Of a stretch of 64,000 bases of DNA, positions 1 to 7,907 are shown in pieces; the stretch's first letter is position 1; each line of letters begins with the position of its first letter. The position numbers and the translations under genes are program-made. Under the pieces are notes generated by a model. That model made no database searches, had not been told where the DNA came from, and saw nothing but the letters and a program-made list of their open reading frames with translations. The stretch comes from Gordonia pseudamarae (GTDB taxonomy: Bacteria > Actinomycetota > Actinomycetes > Mycobacteriales > Mycobacteriaceae): contig NZ_CP045809.1 of NCBI RefSeq assembly GCF_025273675.1, forward strand, positions 992,001-1,056,000, written 5' to 3'.

Positions 1-620
1 AGATGGTGGCGACCCCCGCGTTCAAGGCCGCCGGCATCGACTTCAAGATCGTGCGGATCCCGGCCGGCACCCCCGAGGTGACACCGCAGGTGAGTGCGGG
101 TCTGACGGACAAGACCGACGGCGTCATCGTCATCGGCAACACCGCGATGTGTACGGCCGTGTTCAAGTCCCTGGGCACGCTGGGGGCGGACGTCAAGAAG
201 ATGACGCCGCAGTCCTGCGCCGACGCCCAGGTGTACAAGTCGGTGGGTGACTCGCTCAACGGCACGCAGGTCTTCACCACCGCCGACACCCGTTCCGACG
301 ATCCGGAAAGCCAGTTGTACCGGGCCGTGATGGACAAGTACACGCCCGAGACCGACGCACACGGATACGCCGTTTCCGGCTATCAGGGCGTCCTCGGACT
401 GGTGCGGGCCACCGAATCGCTGGACGGTTCGGACACCTCGCCCGCAGCCGTGATCACGGCGATCACAACCGCCAAGGACGTGAAATTGCCCGCTGCACAC
501 GGTCTTACCTTCACCTGTGACGGAACCGCACAGCCGCAGTTCAAGGCGGTCTGCGGTAAGGGCATGATCGTGGTCAACCTGGAGCAGGGCATCGCCACCG
601 ATCTGCAGGTCGTTCAGTAG
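1..620 (+). CDS. Substrate-binding protein of a branched-chain amino acid-type ABC transporter (C-terminal part)
   Basis: The reading frame is open to the left edge of the window, so only the last 200 or so residues are present and the true start lies outside. The residues resemble the C-terminal lobe of type 1 periplasmic binding proteins (LivK / Peripla_BP_6 family), with a segment of the form DGVIVIGNTAMC typical of the Rossmann-like lobe and a late FTCDGTAQPQF strand region. Such proteins bind small hydrophobic or aromatic substrates outside the membrane and deliver them to an ABC permease. The gene ends just before a strong hairpin shared with the convergent regulator gene. The substrate cannot be told. 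Family assignment is likely, but it rests on a partial sequence. Confidence 0.75.
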   Translation, partial: MVATPAFKAAGIDFKIVRIPAGTPEVTPQVSAGLTDKTDGVIVIGNTAMCTAVFKSLGTLGADVKKMTPQSCADAQVYKSVGDSLNGTQVFTTADTRSDDPESQLYRAVMDKYTPETDAHGYAVSGYQGVLGLVRATESLDGSDTSPAAVITAITTAKDVKLPAAHGLTFTCDGTAQPQFKAVCGKGMIVVNLEQGIATDLQVVQ

Positions 621-632
621 CCGCACACCGAT

Positions 633-666
633 GAACGCGGCTGAGGAGAATTCCTCAGCCGCGTTC
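633..666. terminator. Bidirectional hairpin terminator
   Basis: A perfect 15-bp stem (633-647 pairing with 652-666) closes a 4-base GAAT loop. It lies 12 bases after the binding-protein stop and in front of the convergent IclR gene end. There is no long T tract, as is common for actinobacterial terminators. Its position between two converging genes suggests it serves both strands. Confidence 0.75.
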
Positions 667-779
667 GTGTGTGCGGCTATTCGGTTGTGTACGTCGATAT
701 CAGTGAATTCTCATTCGCAGGAGAGGAATTCGCAGGAGTAGAGGTGGGGATTCGCGGTGATGATCGAGCTTCTATGCGG

Positions 780-1574
780 TCACCAGGTCGCGGTACCGGC
801 GGCGAGTGCGTCGGAGATGGTGCGCGCGGCATGAAGAACCAGCGGCGCGATCGGCTCCAGCGGGGCATCGGCGCGCGCGGCAACGGAGATGGCGCCCACC
901 GGACCGTCATTGCTGCGCACCGCCGCGCCCACGCAGGCCAGTCCGGGAATCAGCTCGCCACGTTCGACCGCGAGGCCGTTGCGCGAGCGGATACGGGCCA
1001 GTTCGCGGTGGAGCGCGTCGACATCATCGATGGTCTGGACAGCACCGGTGCCGCGTGCGGCGTTCATGATCTGGTTGTCGACGTACTCGGGAGCCATGCC
1101 GGCCATGATCGCCTTGCCGGCGGCGGTGCGGTGGGCCGGTGCCCGGCCGCCCACCCGGGAGCTGAGCCGGTGTTCGGGACGGCCGCCGAACATGTCGAGG
1201 TAATAGATCTCGGTGCCGGCGAGCGTGACCAGGTGGGTACACGCGCCGGTGCGATAGGCGAGTGCCTGTAGGACACCCGAGGCGGCCGAACGCAGTTCGT
1301 GCTGAGCGAGTTCCCGTCCACCCAGGGTCAGCGCCCGGCTGCCGAGGCTGTAATGGGTCTTGGCGTGGATCAGCCAGCGGCACTGCACCAACTGGTCGAG
1401 GATGCGATGCGCCGTCGACCTCGGCAGACCGGTGTGGCGGGTGACCTCGTCGAGCGTGAGTCGCGCCAGGGGCTTGTCGAAGGCCTCCATGATCAGCGTC
1501 ATCCGCTCCACCATCGACAGCGGGAGGTTGGACTGGGGGGCGATGTCGGTGTCGTTCTCCAGCAGAGCGGTCAT
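780..1574 (-). CDS. IclR family transcriptional regulator
   Basis: This 264-residue protein has the IclR layout: an N-terminal winged helix-turn-helix (about residues 18-80, with a recognition stretch GLPRSTAHRILDQL) followed by the IclR effector domain (about 90-255, including the typical HRTAAGKAIMAG segment). IclR proteins bind an effector in the C-terminal domain and control catabolic operons. The start overlaps the stop of the upstream RibB-like gene by 4 bp (ATGA), so it is the last gene of a five-gene operon with CoA-transferase and hydratase genes. The family is clear. The effector and targets are unknown, but control of its own operon is a reasonable guess. Confidence 0.9.
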   Translation of the reverse strand: MTALLENDTDIAPQSNLPLSMVERMTLIMEAFDKPLARLTLDEVTRHTGLPRSTAHRILDQLVQCRWLIHAKTHYSLGSRALTLGGRELAQHELRSAASGVLQALAYRTGACTHLVTLAGTEIYYLDMFGGRPEHRLSSRVGGRAPAHRTAAGKAIMAGMAPEYVDNQIMNAARGTGAVQTIDDVDALHRELARIRSRNGLAVERGELIPGLACVGAAVRSNDGPVGAISVAARADAPLEPIAPLVLHAARTISDALAAGTATW

Positions 1575-2332
1575 AGCGTTCCCTCCGAAACGGTCAGGCC
1601 CGGGTTGGGCAGCAATGAATGTCGATGCAGCACCGGGATGTCATGCTGCGCGGCGAATACCGCTGCGTCGGTGAGGTCGGGCAGTCCGGTGCCGGTGGCG
1701 GTGACCAGCGTGGCGTACACCGCGGCCACCGATCCGGCGCGTTCGGCGAGATTCAGGGCGGCCGCGGCGGCATCGTCGGCATGCTTGCCGGCGGCCACCC
1801 GGATCGGCATGACGTGCCCGGGTCTGGTGAAATCGTCTGGAGTGGAATCGATCGCACCGAGCAACCGGATGGTTCGGGCCCGGTCGGCGGCCGAAATCCC
1901 GGTGCCGATCCCTACCGCGGCATCGACCCCGACACACTGTTGTGATGCCATTCGGTCGGTGGTCGGGGCGATCGGCGGAATACGGAGCCGGTCGCCGCGG
2001 GCATCGCGGAACGCGACCTGAACGAACCCGGAGGAATGCCGGATCAGCAGGGCCGCCTGGTGGGTGGTGAGCCGATCGGCGGCCCCCACCACGTCGAAAG
2101 GTCCGGCCGGGTCGTCGTGGATCAGAACGAATCCGCCGCGGCGGATGGACCGGACGGCCTCGGCGACGGTGCACGTGCGCGGTGAATCGGGCCGACTCGC
2201 CGCGTTCGGAATCGTCGTGGCCGGGATGGTGGTGGCCGGGATGGTGGTGGCCGGGACCGCGCCATGCGGGCGATGGGCGAGGTGTCCGTTCATGTCAGCG
2301 CCGGTGACCGAGTTGTCGATGAGCGAGGTCAT
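1571..2332 (-). CDS. RibB-like protein (3,4-dihydroxy-2-butanone 4-phosphate synthase fold) with a degenerate active site
   Basis: The protein of about 253 residues matches the RibB fold from residue 55 on: an AVRSIRRGGFVLIHDD strand, IRHSSGFVQVAF, GISAADRARTIR, and RPGHVMPIRV followed by a last helix. The acidic metal- and substrate-binding motif DRENEGD of true RibB is replaced by PAGPFDVV near residues 75-82, and the GHTEA motif is altered to KHADDA. It is therefore unlikely to make the riboflavin precursor by the known chemistry. I chose the ATG at 2332 because the frame extended further upstream overlaps the preceding gene and looks non-coding. Residues 28-42 hold three repeats of ATTIP. 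Function unknown; co-transcription with catabolic genes suggests a borrowed role. Confidence 0.75.
   Translation of the reverse strand: MTSLIDNSVTGADMNGHLAHRPHGAVPATTIPATTIPATTIPNAASRPDSPRTCTVAEAVRSIRRGGFVLIHDDPAGPFDVVGAADRLTTHQAALLIRHSSGFVQVAFRDARGDRLRIPPIAPTTDRMASQQCVGVDAAVGIGTGISAADRARTIRLLGAIDSTPDDFTRPGHVMPIRVAAGKHADDAAAAALNLAERAGSVAAVYATLVTATGTGLPDLTDAAVFAAQHDIPVLHRHSLLPNPGLTVSEGTL
2217..2257. repeat. 15-bp tandem repeat (2.7 copies) in the RibB-like gene
   Basis: The unit GTGGCCGGGATGGTG occurs at 2217-2231 and 2232-2246, and partly at 2247-2257. It encodes an ATTIP repeat in the N-terminal extension of the RibB-like protein, outside the conserved fold. Confidence 0.9.
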
Positions 2333-2336
2333 GGCG

Positions 2337-2633
2337 TCAGTCCGATGCAGGCAGCGGTGTGGCCGACTTGGGTGCCAGCGGTGCGCCCGAGACCGCGAGC
2401 TGCCCGTCACCGGCTGTGGTGCACAGCAATTCGATGGCGCCGTCGTCGGTGACGTATCGCTTGCCGAGCGCGGTGTTGCCGGCCTTGGGTGGAGTGCCGG
2501 GGGAGGCCGGTGCCGTTTCCGACATGGCCGCACCTCCGCAAGTCAGGTCCAGATCATCGGTGCTCCAGCGCACCACGATCACCGATGTGGTATCGACGGT
2601 GCTGTAGAGCCGTTTTCCTGCGGTGGGTTTCAT
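2337..2633 (-). CDS. Small conserved-looking protein of unknown function (98 aa)
   Basis: The gene fits exactly between the CoA-transferase stop and the RibB-like start (5-bp gap to the latter), on the same strand. The protein has two parts: an N-terminal segment with TSVIVVRWSTDDLDLTCGG and a C-terminal segment with LGKRYVTDDGAIELLCTTAG, joined by a Pro/Ala/Thr-rich linker. Single cysteines sit in both parts. No signal peptide or membrane segment is visible. I do not recognise the family with certainty. The codon use and operon position argue that it is real. Association with acyl-CoA enzymes suggests an accessory role, which is inference only. Confidence 0.65.
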   Translation of the reverse strand: MKPTAGKRLYSTVDTTSVIVVRWSTDDLDLTCGGAAMSETAPASPGTPPKAGNTALGKRYVTDDGAIELLCTTAGDGQLAVSGAPLAPKSATPLPASD

Positions 2634-2684
2634 ATCCGCGTCCTCACAGTCGGTTGAGTTGGCTGAGCTGAATAGAAGTGGTTG

Positions 2685-5102
2685 TCAGAAGGCGAGTTTG
2701 GTGCCGATGACCCGGTCCTGCTCCAGTGCCTCGATGTCGGCGGCCGACAGTCCGAGTCCGGACAGGATCTCCGTGTTGTGCTCACCGAGCAGCGGTGCCG
2801 GGCGCATCGTGTGTCCACCAGGCTCACCGGAGAACTGCACCGGCAGGGTGGTGTGCGATGCGGTGCCGTTGACCGGGTGGGTGACCTGGGCGAAGAATCC
2901 TCGTGCCCGGAGTTGTTCGAGGTCGGCCTGCCGATGCGGTTGCATGACCTTGGCCACCGGGACGCCGACCTCCCACAGGGTGCTCACGACCTCGTCGTCG
3001 GAACGCTCCCGGCACCAGGCGCCCAGGCGTTCGTCGATGAGATCGTGTGCGGACCGGCGGCCGGCCGCCGTCTCCAGCGCGGGGTCGGTGGCCCAGTCGG
3101 GCGATCCGATGGCCTGGCGCAGCGCGGCCCACTGGGCATCGGTCTCGACGGCGACGGCAACCCAGTTGTCGTCGCGGCCGAACTCGTCCAATCCCCCGTG
3201 CTCTTCCAATCCCGATGTCCGGTAGAGGTTCTGCGGCGCGGAGACCGGTCCCCGATTGCCTTGCCGGTTGAGCAGGTTGCCGTATGCGGAGTACTCGATG
3301 AATTGCTCGGCGGCCACGTTGAGCGCGGCGTCGACCATGCTGGCCTCGACCAGGGTGCCCTCGCCGGTGCGGTCCCGGTGGGCCAGGGCGATCAACAGGC
3401 CGTTGAGGGCATGGATGCCGGCGTTGGGGTCGCCGATGGTGTACGGCTCCACCGGGTTCTGGTCGGGGTGGCCGGTCAGCCAGGTCAGGCCCGAGGCGTC
3501 TTCGATGACGTACGCGAAGGCGGCTTTGTCCCGCCACGGTCCGTCGAGGCCGAAGCCGGGCATCCGCACCATGATGATGTCGGGACGCAGCGCCCTGACG
3601 GCGTCGTAGTCGAGGCCGATCTGGTCGAGGACCCGTGGAGTGTAGTTCTCCACCAGCACATCACAGGTCTTGATCAGCTCGCGCAGGAGTTCCTGACCAC
3701 GTTCGGTCTGGAAGTTCAGGGTGATGCTCTTCTTGTTGGTGTTGAGACCGGAGAAGATCGGGGACTTCTCCCACCACAGTTCGTCGGTCATCGGGACACC
3801 GGCGATCATCCGGGTGCCGTCGGGCCGTGACGTCGACTCCAGGTGGATGACCTCGGCGCCGAGGGTGGCCAGGATGTGGCTGCAGGAGGGCCCGGCCCAG
3901 AACGCCGTCATATCGAGCACCCGCATACCCTCGAACGGCAGTCCGGATACCGCCGGGGTGTCGGCGGCGACCCTGGTCTCGCGGTGCTCGGAGAGCATGT
4001 CGGTGTGCTCGCCGAGCCGGGGCGCGGCCTCCGGTCGGGGCAGGTCGAACGCCGACATCGCGTAGGGCCGGTCCGGCTGGCTGAAACCGGAGGTGGGGTT
4101 CTTGATGAAGGTGCCGCGTTCCCGGAAGTGCGCCGTGTCGGCGGCGTTGGCGCCGTTGATCACCGGAGAGTTGGGAATACGGAAGGCGGAGGCCTGGTCG
4201 GCGACGTCCTCGACGGTGCGTTCGGCGATCCATTCATAGATCTGCGGGGCGAGCTCACCGGCGCGGGCGGTGATCGCCAGTGGTGCTTCGGGATCCACCC
4301 ATTCGGGATGGCCGACGAGTACGCACAGATCCGACCACTGCTGTGCGGTGGCCGCGCCGAGGGCGACCATGCCGTCGGCGGCCTGGGCGACGCCGGGCAC
4401 GAAGATCGAGCGCTCGGACCGGAAGGGCCGCTTCCGCATCTCCAGGAATGTGACCGGATGGTAGGTCAGTCCGGCGACGGCGGTCTCGAGTGTGGACAGG
4501 TCAACGATCTGTCCTCGTCCGGTCTTGCCGGCCGCGCGCAGGGCTGCCAGGGTCGCGGCCGAGGCGTACGCGCCGCCGAACCACTCGCCGATCTGGCCAC
4601 CGACGTGGATCGGTGCGCGATCGGGGGCGCCGCGGCCCAGGCCGATCACGCCGCCCGACCATGCCTGCACCGTGAATTCGGTTGCCGCGCGGTCACTCCA
4701 CGGACCTTCCAGGCCGAACGGGGTGATCGCGGTGACCACCAGGTGCGGGTGGGCGGCCGCAAGTGCCGCCGGGGTCAGGGACTCGACCGTCGCGAACGGT
4801 GATTCCCGCGACCAGATCACCGCGTCGGCCGAACCCAGGAGAGCACCGAGGCGATCGGCCTCGTCGGTGTCGACCACAACGCTCTTCTTGGAGGAGGAGA
4901 GATAGGAGAACAGGGCCCCGTCTGTGCCGGCGGCGACATCGGCACCCGATGCCGACCAGGAACGCAGCGAATCACCCTGTGGGGTTTCCACTTTCACGAC
5001 CTCCGCGCCACCGTCGGCGAGGAGTTTTGTGCAGTAGGCGCCCGCGATGCCCGCGGACAGGTCGACGATGAGGTACTGATGAAGCGGAGCCGGGGCGGAC
5101 AT
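2685..5102 (-). CDS. Tandem class III (CaiB/BaiF family) CoA-transferase, two fused domains
   Basis: The 805-residue protein is two CaiB/BaiF (family III) CoA-transferase domains in series, about residues 1-380 and 385-805. Each begins with the family's strand-turn pattern (LIVDLSAGIAGAYCTKLLADGGAEVVKVE; VLDMTAFWAGPSCSHILATLGAEVIHLE). Family III enzymes move CoA between acyl-CoA thioesters and free acids through an aspartyl-CoA intermediate. The second domain keeps an Asp at residue 591 in the EASMVDAALN context that matches the catalytic Asp of formyl-CoA transferase. The first has Glu at the matching position (residue 206). This suggests one active centre per chain. It probably activates an acid product of the locus as its CoA thioester. 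Confidence 0.9.
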   Translation of the reverse strand: MSAPAPLHQYLIVDLSAGIAGAYCTKLLADGGAEVVKVETPQGDSLRSWSASGADVAAGTDGALFSYLSSSKKSVVVDTDEADRLGALLGSADAVIWSRESPFATVESLTPAALAAAHPHLVVTAITPFGLEGPWSDRAATEFTVQAWSGGVIGLGRGAPDRAPIHVGGQIGEWFGGAYASAATLAALRAAGKTGRGQIVDLSTLETAVAGLTYHPVTFLEMRKRPFRSERSIFVPGVAQAADGMVALGAATAQQWSDLCVLVGHPEWVDPEAPLAITARAGELAPQIYEWIAERTVEDVADQASAFRIPNSPVINGANAADTAHFRERGTFIKNPTSGFSQPDRPYAMSAFDLPRPEAAPRLGEHTDMLSEHRETRVAADTPAVSGLPFEGMRVLDMTAFWAGPSCSHILATLGAEVIHLESTSRPDGTRMIAGVPMTDELWWEKSPIFSGLNTNKKSITLNFQTERGQELLRELIKTCDVLVENYTPRVLDQIGLDYDAVRALRPDIIMVRMPGFGLDGPWRDKAAFAYVIEDASGLTWLTGHPDQNPVEPYTIGDPNAGIHALNGLLIALAHRDRTGEGTLVEASMVDAALNVAAEQFIEYSAYGNLLNRQGNRGPVSAPQNLYRTSGLEEHGGLDEFGRDDNWVAVAVETDAQWAALRQAIGSPDWATDPALETAAGRRSAHDLIDERLGAWCRERSDDEVVSTLWEVGVPVAKVMQPHRQADLEQLRARGFFAQVTHPVNGTASHTTLPVQFSGEPGGHTMRPAPLLGEHNTEILSGLGLSAADIEALEQDRVIGTKLAF

Positions 5103-5176
5103 GCGAAGCCTTCCGTAACTGACGGTCAGAGGTCGGGGTGTGGCGGACTGTTCGGCGCAGGCCGCTCAGGGGCAGA

Positions 5177-6187
5177 TCATTCCGGCCGGCGCCGGGCTGA
5201 CTTGCTGAGCCGGAAGTCCGGCGGGAATCCCTCGTCGAAGTCCTTGACCGCGTTGTTGATTCCGGCCGACAACGTGTCCTCGTCGAGGGTGAGTTCGGAG
5301 GCATCGGGCTTGGCATGATTGCCGACCGCCTCGAACAGTGCGGTGAGCATGCTGCCCATATACTCGCCCTGATTCTGCTTCATCATCTCGAAGAAGATCT
5401 TCTGCATGAAGATGGTGTCGGTGGGCCGATTGCGCGCGCAGGCCTGGGCGTACTTGTCCACCTCGGCCTCAAGCTGGTCGCGGGTGACAACTTTGTTGGC
5501 GAAACCGCAGTCGTACATCTCCTGGGCGGTGAACGGCCGGCCGGTGAAGACCATCTCCTGGAACCTGCGGATGCCCATCGTCTGTGCCCAGGTCCACATG
5601 CGGGGCCCGAAGCCGATGTAGCGGAACGCCGGATGTCCGAAAAGCGTGTCATCCGAGGAGATCACGAGGTCGGCGTCAGCCGCCTGGTAGAAGTGCCAGC
5701 CGTAGCAGTAGCCCTTGGCCTCCACGATGGAGATCTTCTTGAATTCCTGCAGGCTGCGGCAGCCCGCGGCCGCGTTCGCATACCACTGGGTGATGGCAGA
5801 ACCGTGCCGGAACGACCCGATCGGCGGGAAATTGACGGCGGATGCGTCGTCGACCCGCAGCTCACGCAGCCAGCCCTCGGCACTGGGATCCATCGACATC
5901 GCCATGGCCTCGGGGATGTCGGCACCCGACCCGAGGTTGGAACCGACGCCCCGGATGACGACGACCTTGACGTCGTCGTCGATCTCGGCGCGGTGCAGCA
6001 GGTCCGCGTAGCGCAGGCGGGCGTCGGCGGTGGGCGCGTTCAGGTGGTCGGGCCGATTGAACGTGATCGTCGCGATCTTGGTCGCGGGATCCTTCGCATA
6101 AAGAATGATTTCTTCGGCGCTGGGTGGTTGGTAACCACCCATTCCGTTCGCACCGTTCGTGTCCTGCTTGGCGGAAATGTCGGTCAT
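5177..6187 (-). CDS. Enoyl-CoA hydratase/isomerase (crotonase) family protein
   Basis: The 336-residue product has the crotonase core: ATITFNRPDHLNAP, a GVGSNLGSGADI oxyanion-hole region, and VEAKGYCYGWHFYQAADADLVISSDD in place of the usual second oxyanion segment. It is longer than the usual 260 residues owing to an N-terminal extension and an insert after residue 100 or so. I chose the ATG at 6187 because the longer frame adds a non-conserved arginine-rich stretch. It is first in the minus-strand operon with the CoA-transferase, so it probably hydrates or cleaves a CoA-bound ring intermediate. The unusual inserts mean the exact reaction cannot be read from sequence. Confidence 0.85.
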   Translation of the reverse strand: MTDISAKQDTNGANGMGGYQPPSAEEIILYAKDPATKIATITFNRPDHLNAPTADARLRYADLLHRAEIDDDVKVVVIRGVGSNLGSGADIPEAMAMSMDPSAEGWLRELRVDDASAVNFPPIGSFRHGSAITQWYANAAAGCRSLQEFKKISIVEAKGYCYGWHFYQAADADLVISSDDTLFGHPAFRYIGFGPRMWTWAQTMGIRRFQEMVFTGRPFTAQEMYDCGFANKVVTRDQLEAEVDKYAQACARNRPTDTIFMQKIFFEMMKQNQGEYMGSMLTALFEAVGNHAKPDASELTLDEDTLSAGINNAVKDFDEGFPPDFRLSKSARRRPE

Positions 6188-6516
6188 GTATCGCTCGTAT
6201 CCCTGGTGTCGGCCGCGGGGAATCGGAAAGCCGATACGTCCGCGGGTGTGTGGCGCATGGGTTCTGGTGAAAGAAAAAAGCGGTTGTGGAGTCTGTGACA
6301 AATGTCGGAATCGGTCTGTATTCGCCGCGTCCGGCCGTAGTGGGCCGTGCCTGGCCGGTTGTCGGGCGCGGGGCGGGTTCGGCCCGTGGAGTGGGCCGGC
6401 CTTCTGTCGGTGTCAGGGTCGTTGGTTGGGATAACCCGTGACCTATGTCCCAAGTGAAGCGCATCACAGGGCAAAAGTCAATCAACTGCTTGATTTACCC
6501 TGAATCGGGGTTCGGA
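6188..6516 (-). promoter_or_regulatory. Promoter region of the hydratase/CoA-transferase operon
   Basis: No gene is supported here. The region holds a 16-bp operator-like palindrome at 6478-6493 whose upstream end merges into a -35-like TTGACT read on the minus strand (6481 down to 6476). An inverted repeat TTGGGA/TCCCAA lies at 6426-6431 and 6448-6453. A leader of more than 200 bases would then precede the hydratase start. Confidence 0.55.
6478..6493. promoter_or_regulatory. Putative TetR operator, copy 1
   Basis: The sequence TCAATCAACTGCTTGA is an imperfect palindrome (12 of 16 positions symmetric). It differs from the copy at 7589-7604 at only two central bases. It abuts a -35-like element for the minus-strand operon. 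The nearby TetR gene (6575-7276) is the obvious candidate ligand. Confidence 0.65.
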
Positions 6517-6556
6517 CACACCTCTGGCCTGCGGAAATCCGCAGGCCAGAGGTGTG
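6517..6556 (-). terminator. Hairpin terminator after the TetR gene
   Basis: A perfect 19-bp stem (6517-6535 with 6538-6556) lies 18 bases beyond the TetR stop codon. It separates TetR transcription from the downstream hydratase operon, which therefore needs its own promoter. Confidence 0.8.
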
Positions 6557-6574
6557 CCAAGGGTTGCGTGGGCG

Positions 6575-7276
6575 TCAGACCGGAGTGACGGGCGCGGTCC
6601 AGATGCCGACGAGCAGATCGACGAGGCCGGTAGCCATCTCCGACCACGATGCCCGGATCGTCGGTTCTCCGTTGGCCAGGGCGCGCTCGCGCTGAGCGCA
6701 CATCTGGATGATCAGGAACATCGAGCAGTCGATGCGTTCGGGCTGGACCTGTACGGGCAGGAACGGCAGGCACTTGAGCAGGCCGTCCACCGACGCATGC
6801 AGTGTCGGAGATTGGGCGAATGACGATTCCATCAAAATGGTGCGCAACTCGGGATCGGTCATCATCTGGGTGCCGACTCTGGCGAACCAGGTCGGTGCGC
6901 CGAGTTCGTCGAAACGTTCGATGATCGGGCGGACCTGGCAGTCGAGCCAGTCGCGGACATTGAGCGAACCGCTGATCTCGGAGAGCATCGTCTCTCGCGC
7001 GGGCTCGATACTCGTGTGGAATCTGGAGACCATCGCCTCGATCAGTTCGGTGCGGCTCCCGAAGTGATAGCCGACGGCGGCGGTATTGCCCTGACCTGCT
7101 GCTTCGGCGATCTGACGGTTCGATACCGCGTAGATGCCGTGCTCGGCGAAGAGGCGCTCGGCGGTGTCGAGGATCAGCTCCCTGGTGGCTTCCTTCTTGC
7201 TGCGCCGGGTGGCCGGCGGCTCAGCGGTGTCCTCACTCGGGGATGTGTCCCCGGTGGCGCGCAGGTTGCTCGTCAT
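6575..7276 (-). CDS. TetR family transcriptional regulator
   Basis: The 233-residue protein begins with a charged tail, then a typical TetR DNA-binding domain (about residues 28-75: RELILDTAERLFAEHG, QIAEAAGQGNTAAVGYHFGSRTELI). A longer ligand-binding region follows, with an acidic and aromatic WFARVGTQMMTDPELR helix. It sits between the two arms of the catabolic island, and related 16-bp palindromes lie upstream of both arms. It probably represses both until an acyl-CoA or pathway intermediate binds; this role is inferred. A hairpin ends its transcript. The family call is secure. Confidence 0.92.
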   Translation of the reverse strand: MTSNLRATGDTSPSEDTAEPPATRRSKKEATRELILDTAERLFAEHGIYAVSNRQIAEAAGQGNTAAVGYHFGSRTELIEAMVSRFHTSIEPARETMLSEISGSLNVRDWLDCQVRPIIERFDELGAPTWFARVGTQMMTDPELRTILMESSFAQSPTLHASVDGLLKCLPFLPVQVQPERIDCSMFLIIQMCAQRERALANGEPTIRASWSEMATGLVDLLVGIWTAPVTPV

Positions 7277-7907
7277 GGTCGGTGACCTTGCCTATCTCTC
7301 TTGCGGGTCCGGTCGTCGCTTCGGGCCGGATGAAGGGTGCGGGCGCGAGACGCTGACAGTACCTCTTGTCATTGAAGAAAGTTTACTGATCTTGTCTCGG
7401 CGGGCTGGCGGGTGAGGTCGGGGCGATGACACTGCGGCAGGGAGGCCCTTGGTCCGCCTCGCGGCCGGTTGGGCCGGACCCCGCCGGCGGATTCAGGGCC
7501 GCTCCGTGTGGGTGAGCCTGCCGCGTGGGTGGGCCTGCGGCCGCGTGCTTCGCTACTCGGTGATACGAGTGCGACCCACTCTACAAGTTCAATCAATCGC
7601 TTGACAAACTTTCGGCCACTTGCCACCCTGCTAGGGGCAGATAAGACATGCGCCACAGTCAGAAATCTTCGTGAGGTGCTGCACCGATCGTTCAGGGGGG
7701 CCTTGGATCAGCGGCGACGTCTGCTACCGCACGCCGACACCGCATGGCGATGCGGCGAGACCGGGTAGCTGCGCCGCGGAGTACACCCGGACCGGGGCTC
7801 CTTTGAATATCGGTGCATGACCGGAAATCGGTCTATGGCCGATTGCTTGTATCAACGCCGATATTTCTCCCGTTATCGTTACATCGACTTCGAAGGGTGG
7901 CCGGAAA
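7277..7907. promoter_or_regulatory. Divergent control region between TetR and the SDR/P450/mce arm
   Basis: This 631-base stretch has no convincing gene; the frames through it are proline- or arginine-rich and lack conserved features. It contains an operator-like palindrome at 7589-7604 running into a perfect -35 hexamer TTGACA (7601-7606), and an inverted repeat AATCGG/CCGATT at 7826-7831 and 7839-7844. If that promoter is used, the SDR mRNA has a leader of about 270 bases. A GTGGGTG-containing short direct repeat occurs around 7508-7535. Confidence 0.55.
7589..7604. promoter_or_regulatory. Putative TetR operator, copy 2
   Basis: The sequence TCAATCAATCGCTTGA matches copy 1 (6478-6493) at 14 of 16 positions. 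Its last four bases are the first four of a consensus -35 TTGACA reading toward the SDR gene, so protein bound here would block RNA polymerase. Confidence 0.65.

Noticed and set aside
7469..7768. A 99-codon frame in the control region between the TetR and SDR genes
   Set aside because: No ribosome-binding site or domain signs are visible, and the operator and -35 element lie inside it.
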